Source: Nocardioides baekrokdamisoli (GTDB lineage: Bacteria; Actinomycetota; Actinomycetes; Propionibacteriales; Nocardioidaceae). From it: a stretch of DNA of 64,000 nt. Within the stretch, counting starts at the first letter, position 1, and each line of letters starts with the position of its first letter. Positions 1 to 8,239 of the stretch are shown in pieces. The notes beneath the pieces are model-generated. The model saw only the letters and a list, made by a program, of their open reading frames with translations, ran no database searches and was not told the origin of the DNA. Where the stretch lies: positions 930,001-994,000 of the forward strand of contig NZ_AP019307.1 in NCBI RefSeq assembly GCF_003945325.1, written 5' to 3'. The position numbers and the translations under genes are program-made.

Positions 1-1009
1 ACCGGTCGACGCTGGCGATCGGGACAGTGTGGAACACGGCCGCGCGGACGGAGGAGCGCTTCGGCATCCGGATGGGCAGGAGACGGGCCAGTTTGCCGTT
101 CAGCATCTTCCACTCGCGGTACTCACTCGGATCCAGCTGCTGGCCGAACACGGTGCCGATCGCGGCGTCCCGCTCAAGGTAGGCGTCCTCGTTGCGCTTC
201 CACGCCGCGACGTAGCGGTGGAAGGGAATCGAGGGGTGCAGGTGGTGGACGAGGTGGTAGTTCTGCGAAAGCAACAGGGGCGTGAGGATCCATTCAGAGC
301 CCACGCGGTTGCGCGTCGCGCGGTAGCGGTTCTCCTGCTGGGTGTCCTCGAGGTCGTGGTGCGGCAACCAGTCGAACCACCACGCCAGGACGAACATCGC
401 GACGCGCTCGGGGATCAGGTAGACCACAGCCAGCATCCAGAGGTGTCCGGTGAAGGCTGAGGTGACGATCAGTGCGATGCTCACCACAAGCAGGAACGCG
501 GTCTCCAACACCTCTCCGCGGGGTCGGCGCTTGACGTTGCGCACCAGGAACGTCAGGTACGGCACGTCCATGAGTGGAAAACGAACCGGAAGCTGCCACC
601 AAGGAGCGCCGCTCACGAAATGGTCGGGATCGCTCCCGTCGTCGTCGTTGGTGTTGCGATGGTGCTCGATGTGGATGAACGCGAACGACCTGAACGAGAT
701 CAGCGGCGAGACGAAGAGCATCGCGACTCGTCCGAAGGCCACGTTCACCCAGCGGTGGGTGCTGATCGAATAGTGAGCGGCGTCGTGCACCACGGTGAAC
801 AGCACGAAGATCGCGGTCGCGCTGAGCGCGATGGTCGCCGCCCCTGGCAGCCGATGGGCCAGCGCCGCCCAACTGGAGAACGCAAAGGCCGCGAGCGCTC
901 CGGAGAAGATCCCGACGATGGGCCACGAGATCGTCGGGACCTCTTCGCCGGGGTCAGGAAGCGCATGACGAGTGGCTACTGGCGCGGGCTGCCTTGTCGT
1001 TGCTGACAT
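1..1009 (-). CDS. Membrane fatty acid desaturase / carotene hydroxylase-like di-iron protein, 3' end outside window
   Basis: The visible 336 codons encode a membrane di-iron oxygenase of the fatty acid desaturase/CrtR hydroxylase superfamily. The His boxes are H75xxxH79 (HDAAH), H113xxHH117 (HIEHH) and a late HLVHH, with hydrophobic stretches around residues 30-50, 58-75, 95-110 and 165-200. Family members insert a double bond or hydroxyl into a lipid chain using oxygen and electrons from a ferredoxin. The ATG at 1009 is chosen because a TATCTT box lies 7 nt upstream (leaderless pattern) and there is no Shine-Dalgarno. The PucR-type regulator gene lies 78 bp upstream on the same strand, which suggests a regulator-target pair. 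The stop codon is beyond position 1. Substrate is not predictable: acyl lipid desaturation and carotenoid hydroxylation both fit. Confidence 0.85.
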   Translation of the reverse strand, partial: MSATTRQPAPVATRHALPDPGEEVPTISWPIVGIFSGALAAFAFSSWAALAHRLPGAATIALSATAIFVLFTVVHDAAHYSISTHRWVNVAFGRVAMLFVSPLISFRSFAFIHIEHHRNTNDDDGSDPDHFVSGAPWWQLPVRFPLMDVPYLTFLVRNVKRRPRGEVLETAFLLVVSIALIVTSAFTGHLWMLAVVYLIPERVAMFVLAWWFDWLPHHDLEDTQQENRYRATRNRVGSEWILTPLLLSQNYHLVHHLHPSIPFHRYVAAWKRNEDAYLERDAAIGTVFGQQLDPSEYREWKMLNGKLARLLPIRMPKRSSVRAAVFHTVPIASVDR

Positions 1010-1016
1010 GACATTC

Positions 1017-1022
1017 AAGATA
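1017..1022 (-). promoter_or_regulatory. Candidate -10 box of the desaturase gene (leaderless)
   Basis: TATCTT on the minus strand lies 7 nt before the ATG, matching the actinobacterial TAnnnT -10 consensus at leaderless spacing. No convincing -35 was identified. Confidence 0.4.
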
Positions 1023-1087
1023 TGAATGGCGAACCAATCCCACCAGTGGTGCCGCGCCCACGTCGATGTGCGCGCAGCACATGCTGG

Positions 1088-2350
1088 TCAGGTTCGGTCG
1101 GGTTCCGAGGTGAGCACCACGGAGCCGAGCACCTGGACCAGCCGAAGCGCCGCGTGCAACTCCGCGACACGGTCCGTGGCGGGCCGCCCACGACGTTCCT
1201 CAGCACGGCGTACGCGCTGCAGGACGGTGTTGCGGTGGACGCCAAGCTCCTCAGCCGCTGCTGCCAGCCCTCCTTGTGCGTCGAGCACCGCCAACAGCGC
1301 GCGTCGTTCCTCGTCCTCGCGGCGCCCCTGGACCGCCAGGGCCCCGAGTTCGGACACGACGAACGAGCGGGCAAGGTCCACGTCGCGGCTCATCGCGTCC
1401 ACCAGGGCGACGTCGGCGTACGACGTGACTTGAACTGCCTGCCCCGAGATCTCCATCACCCGCCGGCCACGTTGGGCCTGAGCGTGGGAGTCACGGAAGC
1501 CGTCCGGGCCCTGCGCCGGAGTGCCGATGGAGATGTGGACCGTCTTGGGGATCTGTTCGGTCAATGTCGCGAGGTCAGCTGATGCCACTACGGGAGCACG
1601 GGTCGTGGAGACCCAGCCCCATAGCGCACGGGCGCCGTCTGCGACGAGCAAGGGATGGGGCGAACCGAGGTGGGCACTGACGGCAGTCCCAACCCGCGTG
1701 AGGTCGGTGTCGTCGCGATCGGTCCAGCAGACGAACGCCGTCTGCCATCCGGTGAGCCGATGGGACAGGGTGCGCTCGGCGCGCGCCAGGTCGATCTTGT
1801 CGCCCCGGATCAGCCCACGGACCGCATCGGTCCGCGCCGCACGGACTCGGTTCTGAATGCGGTCAAGCTCGGCCACGTACTCGGCGGCGACCTCGCTGGA
1901 GATGCGGTCGGTGTAGGCAAAGGCGAACCGTTGCATGGTGGCCACGACCGCGAGGGCGAGGGCCGGATCGGACACCACGTCGGCGATTGCGGCCACGATT
2001 CGCTCGCTGAAGTAGGCGTGACCGATTCGGTAGAAGCGCAGCATCACATCGACGCTGTAGCCGCGGCCCGCCATGGCGCGGGCATGCTCAAGAGCGGTGA
2101 CTGGCGCTGTCGCGGCGCTCACATCGATACCGTGCCGCACCATTGAGAGTGCTGCCTCGAGGTTCGACGAGCACGATCCGAGCGTCAGGCCGCGGAGGTC
2201 GTCATCGGCACTGGCCTCCGGAATGCGTTCGAGGATGTAGTCGAGCATCGCATCGGCGTACGAAGACACGTCCCCCAGAAGCTCAGCGGCAGTCCGGCGC
2301 ATCTCCATCACCAAGGACTCGGGCAACTCTGCCGACTCACCTACATCCAT
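1088..2350 (-). CDS. PucR/CdaR-family transcriptional regulator
   Basis: This 420-aa protein has the layout of PucR/CdaR regulators: an alpha-helical sensor-like N-terminal half, a GGDEF-like middle (about 190-290) and a C-terminal HTH_30 domain. The C-terminal helix-turn-helix (about 345-385) contains LAAAAEELGVHRNTVLQRV, the typical PucR signature. Such regulators usually act on adjacent catabolic or lipid genes, and here the likely target is the desaturase 78 bp downstream. The ATG at 2350 has a TAGTCT box 6 nt upstream. An effector cannot be predicted. Confidence 0.88.
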   Translation of the reverse strand: MDVGESAELPESLVMEMRRTAAELLGDVSSYADAMLDYILERIPEASADDDLRGLTLGSCSSNLEAALSMVRHGIDVSAATAPVTALEHARAMAGRGYSVDVMLRFYRIGHAYFSERIVAAIADVVSDPALALAVVATMQRFAFAYTDRISSEVAAEYVAELDRIQNRVRAARTDAVRGLIRGDKIDLARAERTLSHRLTGWQTAFVCWTDRDDTDLTRVGTAVSAHLGSPHPLLVADGARALWGWVSTTRAPVVASADLATLTEQIPKTVHISIGTPAQGPDGFRDSHAQAQRGRRVMEISGQAVQVTSYADVALVDAMSRDVDLARSFVVSELGALAVQGRREDEERRALLAVLDAQGGLAAAAEELGVHRNTVLQRVRRAEERRGRPATDRVAELHAALRLVQVLGSVVLTSEPDRT

Positions 2351-2356
2351 CTCGAG

Positions 2357-2362
2357 AGACTA
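2357..2362 (-). promoter_or_regulatory. Candidate -10 box of the PucR-type regulator gene
   Basis: TAGTCT is followed by 6 nt and the ATG at 2350. It lies inside a small imperfect dyad (CTCGA...TCGAG), which could allow autoregulation; that is inference. Confidence 0.4.
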
Positions 2363-2515
2363 TCGAGGGCGCAGAGCAACTCGACACTCACGATCATCCG
2401 ATGACTCGTCAGCCGCTTGTGACGTTCTGACGTGCGCGGCTGGCAGGAGCCGGAGGGAAGCGGCCTCGAGGGCCCGCGACCGAAGAACAACGCAGCGAAC
2501 GCGCCGCCGAGGGCG

Positions 2516-3913
2516 TCAGAGGTTGATCATGTGGCCGACGATGCCCTCCACGGCTTCCTTCACGGACTCACCCAGGGTCGGGTGCGCGAAGACGTTGCGG
2601 GAGACCTCGTCGGCGGTGAGGTCCCACTTCTGCGCCAGCGTGAGCACCGGCAGGAGTTCGGTCACGTCGGGGCCGATCATCGCGGCGCCGATGATCTCGT
2701 TGTACTTCGCGTCCGCGATGATCTTGACGAAGCCGACCGGCTCGCCGAGGCCCATGGCCTTGCCGTTCGCGGAGAACGGGAATGTCGCGGTCTTCACGTC
2801 GTAGCCCTTGTCCTTGGCCTGCTGCTCGCTGTAGCCGAAGGAAGCGATCTGCGGGTGACAGTAGGTGGCGCGCGGGATGAAGTCGATCTCGACCGGCATC
2901 GTCTCGACGCCGGCGATGGTCTCGGAGACGACGACACCCTGGGCCTCGGCGACGTGCGCGAGCATCATCAGACCAGTGACGTCGCCAATGGCGTAGACGT
3001 TCGGGACGTTGGTGCGGCCGAAGTCGTCAACCTTGATCGCGCCGCGGTCAGTGGTCGCGACGCCGGTCGCCTCGAGGCCGTACCCGGCCAGTCGCGGCGC
3101 GAAGCCGAAGGCAGCGAGCATCTTGTCGGCCTTGAGGACGGTCTCCTCACCACCGGCGGACGGGGCGACGGTGACCTCAACGCCCGAACCGGCGTCGACG
3201 GCACCCTTGACAGCGGTGGAGAGAAGGACGTTGACGCCCAACTTCTTGTAGTGACGCAACAGTTCCTTGGAGACGTCGGCATCCTCGGTCGGGACCATCC
3301 GGTCCGCGTACTCGACGATGGTGACGTCGACCCCGAAGTTCTGCATGACGTACGCGAACTCGACGCCGATCGCTCCGGAGCCGCCGATGATCATCGACTT
3401 CGGCAGGTTCGAGTCGAGGATCTGCTCCTCGTAGGTGACGATGTTCTGGCCGTTCGGCACCACACCCGGGACCGAGCGGACGGTCGCGCCGGTGGCGATG
3501 ATCAGGTTGTCGAAGGTGTGCTCAGTGTTGGCACCATCCTTCGCGACCGAGATCGAGGTCGGCGAGGTCAGCGTGCCCCAGCCGTCGATCTCGGTGATCT
3601 TGTTCTTCTTCATCAGGAAGTGGACGCCCTTGACGATGCCCGCCGAGACCGCGCGCGAGCGCTCCCACGTCGGGCCGTACGACATCGTTGCGTCACCCTC
3701 GATGCCGTACTTGGCCTTGTCATGCTTGAGCGTGTGCGCCAGCTCGGCGTTCTTCAGCAGGGCCTTGGACGGAATGCAACCGACGTTGAGGCAGACACCA
3801 CCCCAGTACTTGTCCTCGACCACGGCAACGGACTTGCCGAGCTGGGCTGCGCGGATGGCGGCGACGTAGCCACCAGGGCCAGCACCGAGTACGAGAACGT
3901 CGAAATGGGTCAC
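2516..3913 (-). CDS. lpdA: Dihydrolipoyl dehydrogenase (E3)
   Basis: This 465-aa flavoprotein reoxidises dihydrolipoamide on 2-oxoacid dehydrogenase complexes or the glycine cleavage system, passing electrons via FAD to NAD+. The N-terminal FAD motif GAGPGG is at residues 10-15, the redox disulfide is C41-x4-C46 in VCLNVGCIPSK, the NAD-binding GGSGAIG motif sits near 180, and the C-terminal dimerisation domain carries HPTLGES with the catalytic His. Length matches the family. It starts at GTG 3913 with TACGCT 7 nt upstream. It stands alone, without E1/E2 genes, as is common for actinobacterial lpd. Confidence 0.96.
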   Translation of the reverse strand: MTHFDVLVLGAGPGGYVAAIRAAQLGKSVAVVEDKYWGGVCLNVGCIPSKALLKNAELAHTLKHDKAKYGIEGDATMSYGPTWERSRAVSAGIVKGVHFLMKKNKITEIDGWGTLTSPTSISVAKDGANTEHTFDNLIIATGATVRSVPGVVPNGQNIVTYEEQILDSNLPKSMIIGGSGAIGVEFAYVMQNFGVDVTIVEYADRMVPTEDADVSKELLRHYKKLGVNVLLSTAVKGAVDAGSGVEVTVAPSAGGEETVLKADKMLAAFGFAPRLAGYGLEATGVATTDRGAIKVDDFGRTNVPNVYAIGDVTGLMMLAHVAEAQGVVVSETIAGVETMPVEIDFIPRATYCHPQIASFGYSEQQAKDKGYDVKTATFPFSANGKAMGLGEPVGFVKIIADAKYNEIIGAAMIGPDVTELLPVLTLAQKWDLTADEVSRNVFAHPTLGESVKEAVEGIVGHMINL

Positions 3914-3920
3914 GGGAGCC

Positions 3921-3926
3921 AGCGTA
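3921..3926 (-). promoter_or_regulatory. Candidate -10 box of lpdA
   Basis: TACGCT lies 7 nt before the GTG start at 3913, a leaderless arrangement. Confidence 0.4.
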
Positions 3927-3943
3927 GTGCGCCCGCAGTCGGG

Positions 3944-4207
3944 TTACGCAGAGCGGTTCAGCACTGAAACGATCGGGATCGGATATCTGTCCTCATCGGT
4001 GGCCACGTGGATCGCCTGGATGCACACGGACTGGGCTCGAGCAGCTGAGTTGAGCGCGCGCGCCTGAGCCGGATCTGCCGCGGTCGCCGGGATGCAAACG
4101 GATCTCCAGAGGGGACCTCGGAACTGCCACTTCTCGTCCACACCGACGATCTGGCCCTCGCATTCCACAGCGCAGACGTCCGGCTCATGCGAGTCGCGCT
4201 GAGCCAC
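3944..4207 (-). CDS. Small hypothetical protein with four cysteines
   Basis: This 87-aa protein of unknown function has no signal peptide or membrane segment; four Cys residues are spread through it and it ends in VSVLNRSA. The GTG at 4207 is preferred over an upstream alternative at 4288 because a perfect AGGAGG (minus strand, 4223-4218) lies 10 nt upstream and because the longer form would run into the antitoxin gene on the other strand. It is divergent from the VapBC-like pair and 30 bp upstream of lpdA. The strong ribosome binding site is the main evidence that it is real. Confidence 0.5.
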   Translation of the reverse strand: MAQRDSHEPDVCAVECEGQIVGVDEKWQFRGPLWRSVCIPATAADPAQARALNSAARAQSVCIQAIHVATDEDRYPIPIVSVLNRSA

Positions 4208-4229
4208 GCGAGAGTGGCCTCCTCGCACG

Positions 4230-4235
4230 TATGAT
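4230..4235 (+). promoter_or_regulatory. Candidate -10 box of the vapB-like antitoxin gene
   Basis: TATGAT is followed by 6 nt and the ATG at 4242. The GGAG just before the ATG is only 1 nt away, too close to be a normal ribosome binding site, so a leaderless mRNA is the better reading. Confidence 0.45.
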
Positions 4236-4241
4236 TGGAGT

Positions 4242-4505
4242 ATGACGATCAGGATCACCGTCAGCCTTCCGGACGAGATCGTCCACAAGGCCCAGCAAGC
4301 GGTCGCCGCCGGACAGGCCGCGTCAGTCTCGGCGTACGTCGCCGACGCGATCTCCGAGAAGCAACACGGGGTGCCTCTCGGAGAGCTTCTGGCCGCGTGG
4401 GATGCCGAACTCGGCAGGCCCAGTGACGAGGTCTACGCCTGGGCCGAAGCCGAACTCGACCGAACGGATGCCGAATGGGCAGCCCAACGCACAGCGAAGG
4501 CCTGA
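4242..4505 (+). CDS. VapB-like antitoxin, ribbon-helix-helix type
   Basis: This 87-aa protein starts with a beta strand (TIRITVSLPDEIV) followed by two helices, typical of ribbon-helix-helix DNA-binding antitoxins that autorepress their operon. The acidic C-terminal half (residues 45-87) would be the toxin-binding tail. The downstream PIN-domain toxin overlaps it by 31 nt in another frame, the usual arrangement for translational coupling of a type II toxin-antitoxin pair. It likely neutralises the toxin by occupying its active site. Confidence 0.8.
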   Translation: MTIRITVSLPDEIVHKAQQAVAAGQAASVSAYVADAISEKQHGVPLGELLAAWDAELGRPSDEVYAWAEAELDRTDAEWAAQRTAKA

Positions 4506-4870
4506 CGCTGGACGCGGGCGCCCTGATTGGCATCGATCGTGGCTCTGAGTCCGTGCGAGTGATCGTGGAGCGCTGCTTCGCCCGCGGCGGTGAGGTGCAT
4601 GTGCTCCCTGAAGTCATCGCCCAGGCATGGCGGGGCGGAGCTCGCTCGGCGCGACTCGGTCAGTTCCTCGCCGCACCCGGCGTCGTCACTCCGCTCTACG
4701 GCCAGCCGAGTGCCCGACGCGTCGGCGGACTGTCGGGCGCCTGCGGGCACACCGATGTGATCGACGTCCACGTTGCACTCCATGCCCGCGAGCGCGGCCA
4801 TCGGGTGGTGACCAGTGATCCGGATGACATCCGGGCGGTGGATCCAACGCTGCCGATCATCACGATCTGA
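4475..4870 (+). CDS. PIN-domain ribonuclease toxin (VapC-like)
   Basis: This 131-aa PIN-fold protein has the spaced acidic residues expected for Mg-dependent RNase activity: D13 in TLDAGALIGID, a central Glu in VLPEVIAQAW, and late Asp residues in HTDVIDVHVA and TSDPDDI. VapC toxins cleave tRNA or rRNA loops. The ATG at 4475 lies inside the antitoxin gene. A later start nearer the LDAG motif (residue 12) is possible, because the first 10 residues are not needed for the fold. Confidence 0.82.
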   Translation: MGSPTHSEGLTLDAGALIGIDRGSESVRVIVERCFARGGEVHVLPEVIAQAWRGGARSARLGQFLAAPGVVTPLYGQPSARRVGGLSGACGHTDVIDVHVALHARERGHRVVTSDPDDIRAVDPTLPIITI

Positions 4871-4871
4871 C

Positions 4872-4894
4872 GTGGCCCTTGACCTGACGGCCAC
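4872..4894 (+). terminator. Possible hairpin terminator after the toxin gene
   Basis: GTGGCC (4872-4877) pairs with GGCCAC (4889-4894) across an 11-nt loop directly after the toxin stop codon. There is no U-tract. It is weak as an intrinsic terminator. Confidence 0.3.
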
Positions 4895-4912
4895 AGGCAT
4901 CAGGCTGTTGCC

Positions 4913-5897
<985 letters not shown>

Positions 5898-5908
<11 letters not shown>

Positions 5909-6374
5909 GGTCCGCGAGCCGCCGAGCGAGGCCGATCCGCGCACCCGCCATCATCCGGCGATGGTTCCAGGTCAGCATCGGCCTGCCTGCGGAGACGATC
6001 CAGTTCGGCACTGTCATCAGGTCGACCTCCTGCGCGAAGTCGAGACGCGTACGCGGCTCGTCGGCCGAGCCCGTCGACACCAAGGTCCACTGGGCCCAAC
6101 CCTCGAGGTCACCGGCGATGTCGACCTTCACCGTCGGCAGCTCACGGCAGACCGCATGCAGGTGCATCTCGAGCGTGTACGGCAACCGCGCCCGGCACAG
6201 CACGATCGCGTCGTCGTCGCTCACCTTCGCCACCGCGCGGACCTCGGACCACCATTCCGGATAGCGCTCCAGATCGACGAGCACGTCGCGTACGAGCTCA
6301 GGTGAGCCGTCGACCTCCCACGAGTCGACGAACCGGAACGACCGGTCAGCCAAGGTCGGCGGCGTCGAAGGCAT
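5898..6374 (-). CDS. SRPBCC (polyketide cyclase/START-like) family protein
   Basis: This 158-aa protein has the helix-grip lipid- or ligand-binding fold: an N-terminal strand with [21 protein letters not shown], a central set of beta strands and a long C-terminal helix (residues 125-158). In actinobacteria such proteins bind small hydrophobic molecules or polyketide intermediates. Its start overlaps the end of the cytidine deaminase gene by 29 nt, so it is the last gene of a meaB-cdd-SRPBCC operon. Confidence 0.8.
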
Positions 6375-6723
6375 CGGGAAGGATCTCGCTCATCGGCTTC
6401 AGTCCGGTCGGCGTCATCACCTGAAGCGCCGCGCCGCCGTGCTCCCAGAGCAGTTGTCGGCAGCGTCCGCAGGGCATCAGCACCTCGCCGGCCCCGTTGA
6501 CACAGATGACGTGGGTCAGCCGGCCGCCACCGGAGGCGTGCAGGGCCGAGACGAGACCGCACTCAGCACACAGGGTGAGGCCGTACGACGCGTTCTCGAC
6601 GTTGCACCCGGTCACGATCCGGCCGTCGTCCACCAGCCCGGCAGCTCCGACGGCAAAGTTCGAATAGGGCGCGTACGCGAGCGCAGCGACATCCAGCGCC
6701 GCGGACCGCAATCGCTCCCACAT
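6346..6723 (-). CDS. cdd: Cytidine deaminase
   Basis: This 125-aa zinc enzyme converts cytidine/deoxycytidine to uridine in pyrimidine salvage. C52-A-E54 and P84-C85-x2-C88 give the three Zn-ligand cysteines and the catalytic Glu of the small homotetrameric CDA class, and NVENASYG is the nucleoside-binding loop. Length is normal for the class. Its ATG shares a nucleotide with the meaB stop (TGATG-type coupling), so the two are co-transcribed. Confidence 0.94.
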   Translation of the reverse strand: MWERLRSAALDVAALAYAPYSNFAVGAAGLVDDGRIVTGCNVENASYGLTLCAECGLVSALHASGGGRLTHVICVNGAGEVLMPCGRCRQLLWEHGGAALQVMTPTGLKPMSEILPDAFDAADLG

Positions 6724-7733
6724 CAGACGTCGGTGCCGTCGTACGCCGCGAGGATCTGGTCGGCCGCAGCCGGCGCCTGCAGGTCGCCGGCCAGCACCTG
6801 AGCCTTGACCGCGTCGCGGATCGCACGGACGCCCGCGGAGTGCTGCAGACGTTCCTCCAGTTCCTCACGCACCAGCGCCCAGGTGAAGTCCAGCTGCTGC
6901 TCGGCACGTTTGCGGGCGAGTCCGTCGGCGCCGAGCCGATCGCGGTGCTGCTCGATCTCGTGCCACACCACGTCGAGGCCCTTGTGGTGCAGACCGGAGT
7001 AGGTGACGACCGGCGGCGCCCCAGCCGTGCCCCGGACCAGACGCAGGGCGCCCGCGAGTTCGCGGGCGGCCGCACGCGCGGCGATCTCCTGGTCTCCGTC
7101 ATCGGCCTTGTTCACCGCAACCACATCGGCGATCTCGAGGATGCCTTTCTTGATGCCCTGAAGCTGATCGCCGGTGCGGGCGATCGTGAGGAACAGGAAG
7201 GTGTCGACCATGCTCGCCACGGTGACCTCGGACTGGCCGACACCCACGGTCTCGACCAGGACGACGTCATAGCCAGCCGCCTCCACGATGGTCATCGCCT
7301 GGGCAGTGGCACGTGCGACGCCACCGAGGGTCCCCCCTGAGGGCGACGGACGGATGTAGGCATTCGGATCGACGCTGAGCTGCGCCATCCGGGTCTTGTC
7401 ACCCAGCACCGAGCCACCGGTACGCACCGAGGACGGGTCGACCGCCAGCACTGCGACTCGATGGCCGGCGGCGGTCAGATTCGTGCCCAGCGCCTCGATC
7501 GTCGTCGACTTGCCAACCCCGGGAACTCCCGAGATGCCGACCCGGATCGCTCCCCCGGCGTGCGGCGTCAAGGCAGCCAACAACTCGCGTGCCTGAGCCC
7601 GGTGAGCCGGCTTCTTGGACTCGACCAGGGTGATCGCGCGGGAGACGGTCGCCCGCTGGCCGGCGAGCACTCCGTCGACGAGCGCGGCCACCACGTCTTT
7701 CACCGGCTCGGTGTCGAGAGGCCTCGCGTTCAC
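6723..7733 (-). CDS. meaB: Methylmalonyl-CoA mutase-associated GTPase MeaB
   Basis: This 336-aa G3E-type P-loop GTPase protects and reloads adenosylcobalamin in methylmalonyl-CoA mutase. The Walker A GVPGVGKST is at residues 69-77, the switch region includes DPSSVRTGG and SPSGGTLGG, and the base-recognition motif is NKAD. Actinobacterial meaB usually lies right beside mutAB; here about 2 kb with a peptide gene and a regulator gene separates them. The GTG start at 7733 has TAGCCT 7 nt upstream, so it appears to have its own leaderless promoter. Confidence 0.95.
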   Translation of the reverse strand: MNARPLDTEPVKDVVAALVDGVLAGQRATVSRAITLVESKKPAHRAQARELLAALTPHAGGAIRVGISGVPGVGKSTTIEALGTNLTAAGHRVAVLAVDPSSVRTGGSVLGDKTRMAQLSVDPNAYIRPSPSGGTLGGVARATAQAMTIVEAAGYDVVLVETVGVGQSEVTVASMVDTFLFLTIARTGDQLQGIKKGILEIADVVAVNKADDGDQEIAARAAARELAGALRLVRGTAGAPPVVTYSGLHHKGLDVVWHEIEQHRDRLGADGLARKRAEQQLDFTWALVREELEERLQHSAGVRAIRDAVKAQVLAGDLQAPAAADQILAAYDGTDV

Positions 7734-7740
7734 GCCAGAC

Positions 7741-7746
7741 AGGCTA
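7741..7746 (-). promoter_or_regulatory. Candidate -10 box of meaB
   Basis: TAGCCT lies 7 nt before the GTG start of meaB and overlaps the 3' end of the gene upstream on the same strand. Confidence 0.4.
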
Positions 7747-8070
7747 CCGACCAGCGCGGCGGTCGCCCGTCAGGTCGTCCGCGGCACGGCGGGTGCCGGG
7801 GATGAAGAATCCTTCAGGAGCCGTGGGCGACTGAGCGCCTCGGGCGAGCGCTACAGCGCAGTTGGGGCATCCGTGGGGGAATTCGTGGCTCGCGTAATCG
7901 TGCTCTGGCCACAGGATCAGCATCGACAGCGGGACACCGCAGGCGGCTTCGTGCGAGCCCTCTGCGCAGGCGTGGATCGCTCCGGCGGGCGCGTACGTGC
8001 GCTTGACCCGCCAGACCGGTACCCGGATCGCCACCTCGGTGGACTTCCCCGATGAAGCCACGTAGAACAT
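7744..8070 (-). CDS. Small Cys/His-rich putative zinc-binding protein
   Basis: This 108-aa cytoplasmic protein of unknown function has C35, C44 and a C68-PN-C71 pair plus nearby His33, His40, His57, His62 and His66. The spacing, with a CGVPL-type turn and a final CPxC, resembles small actinobacterial zinc-ribbon proteins; the metal is inferred. The ATG at 8070 has TAGACT 6 nt upstream. It lies 10 bp upstream of meaB and only 34 bp from the divergent secreted-peptide gene. Confidence 0.6.
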   Translation of the reverse strand: MFYVASSGKSTEVAIRVPVWRVKRTYAPAGAIHACAEGSHEAACGVPLSMLILWPEHDYASHEFPHGCPNCAVALARGAQSPTAPEGFFIPGTRRAADDLTGDRRAGR

Positions 8071-8076
8071 GGACCA

Positions 8077-8082
8077 AGTCTA
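8077..8082 (-). promoter_or_regulatory. Candidate -10 box of the Cys/His-rich protein gene
   Basis: TAGACT is followed by 6 nt and the ATG at 8070. The divergent peptide gene starts 23 bp away, so the two promoters must overlap. Confidence 0.4.
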
Positions 8083-8104
8083 AGGCCTCTGGCACGATGA
8101 ATTC

Positions 8105-8239
8105 ATGGCTCGTGTATCCCGGATTGTTGCTGCAGCGGTCGCTGTTGTGGTCGTGGTGCTCCCGGTGGCTGGTTCGGCCGGCGCCGTGACCAGCGACTCG
8201 GCGCGCATCATGCCCATGGGCGAGGGCGGCTGCTGCTGA
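8105..8239 (+). CDS. 44-aa secreted peptide precursor ending in Gly-Gly-Cys-Cys
   Basis: The peptide begins with a basic MARVSR, continues with a hydrophobic core (residues 7-22, rich in Ala and Val) and an Ala-Gly-Ala signal-peptidase site near residues 25-27. Cleavage there would release a 17-residue peptide, VTSDSARIMPMGEGGCC. Its TGA directly abuts the stop codon of the convergent XRE-TPR regulator gene, and a perfect GC-rich hairpin follows at 8253-8280. XRE-TPR regulators of the RRNPP class bind secreted peptides encoded beside them, so a signalling role is proposed by inference. No clear ribosome binding site is seen; a 30-codon overlapping frame starting at 8097 is less convincing. 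Confidence 0.5.
   Translation: MARVSRIVAAAVAVVVVVLPVAGSAGAVTSDSARIMPMGEGGCC

Noticed and set aside
2432..3967. Long open frame opposite lpdA
   Set aside because: High-GC shadow frame without recognisable domains; the lpdA frame on the other strand is fully explained.
8097..8189. Overlapping 30-codon frame before the secreted peptide gene
   Set aside because: Trp/Arg/Leu-rich without a signal-peptide layout and out of frame with the coherent 44-codon precursor.
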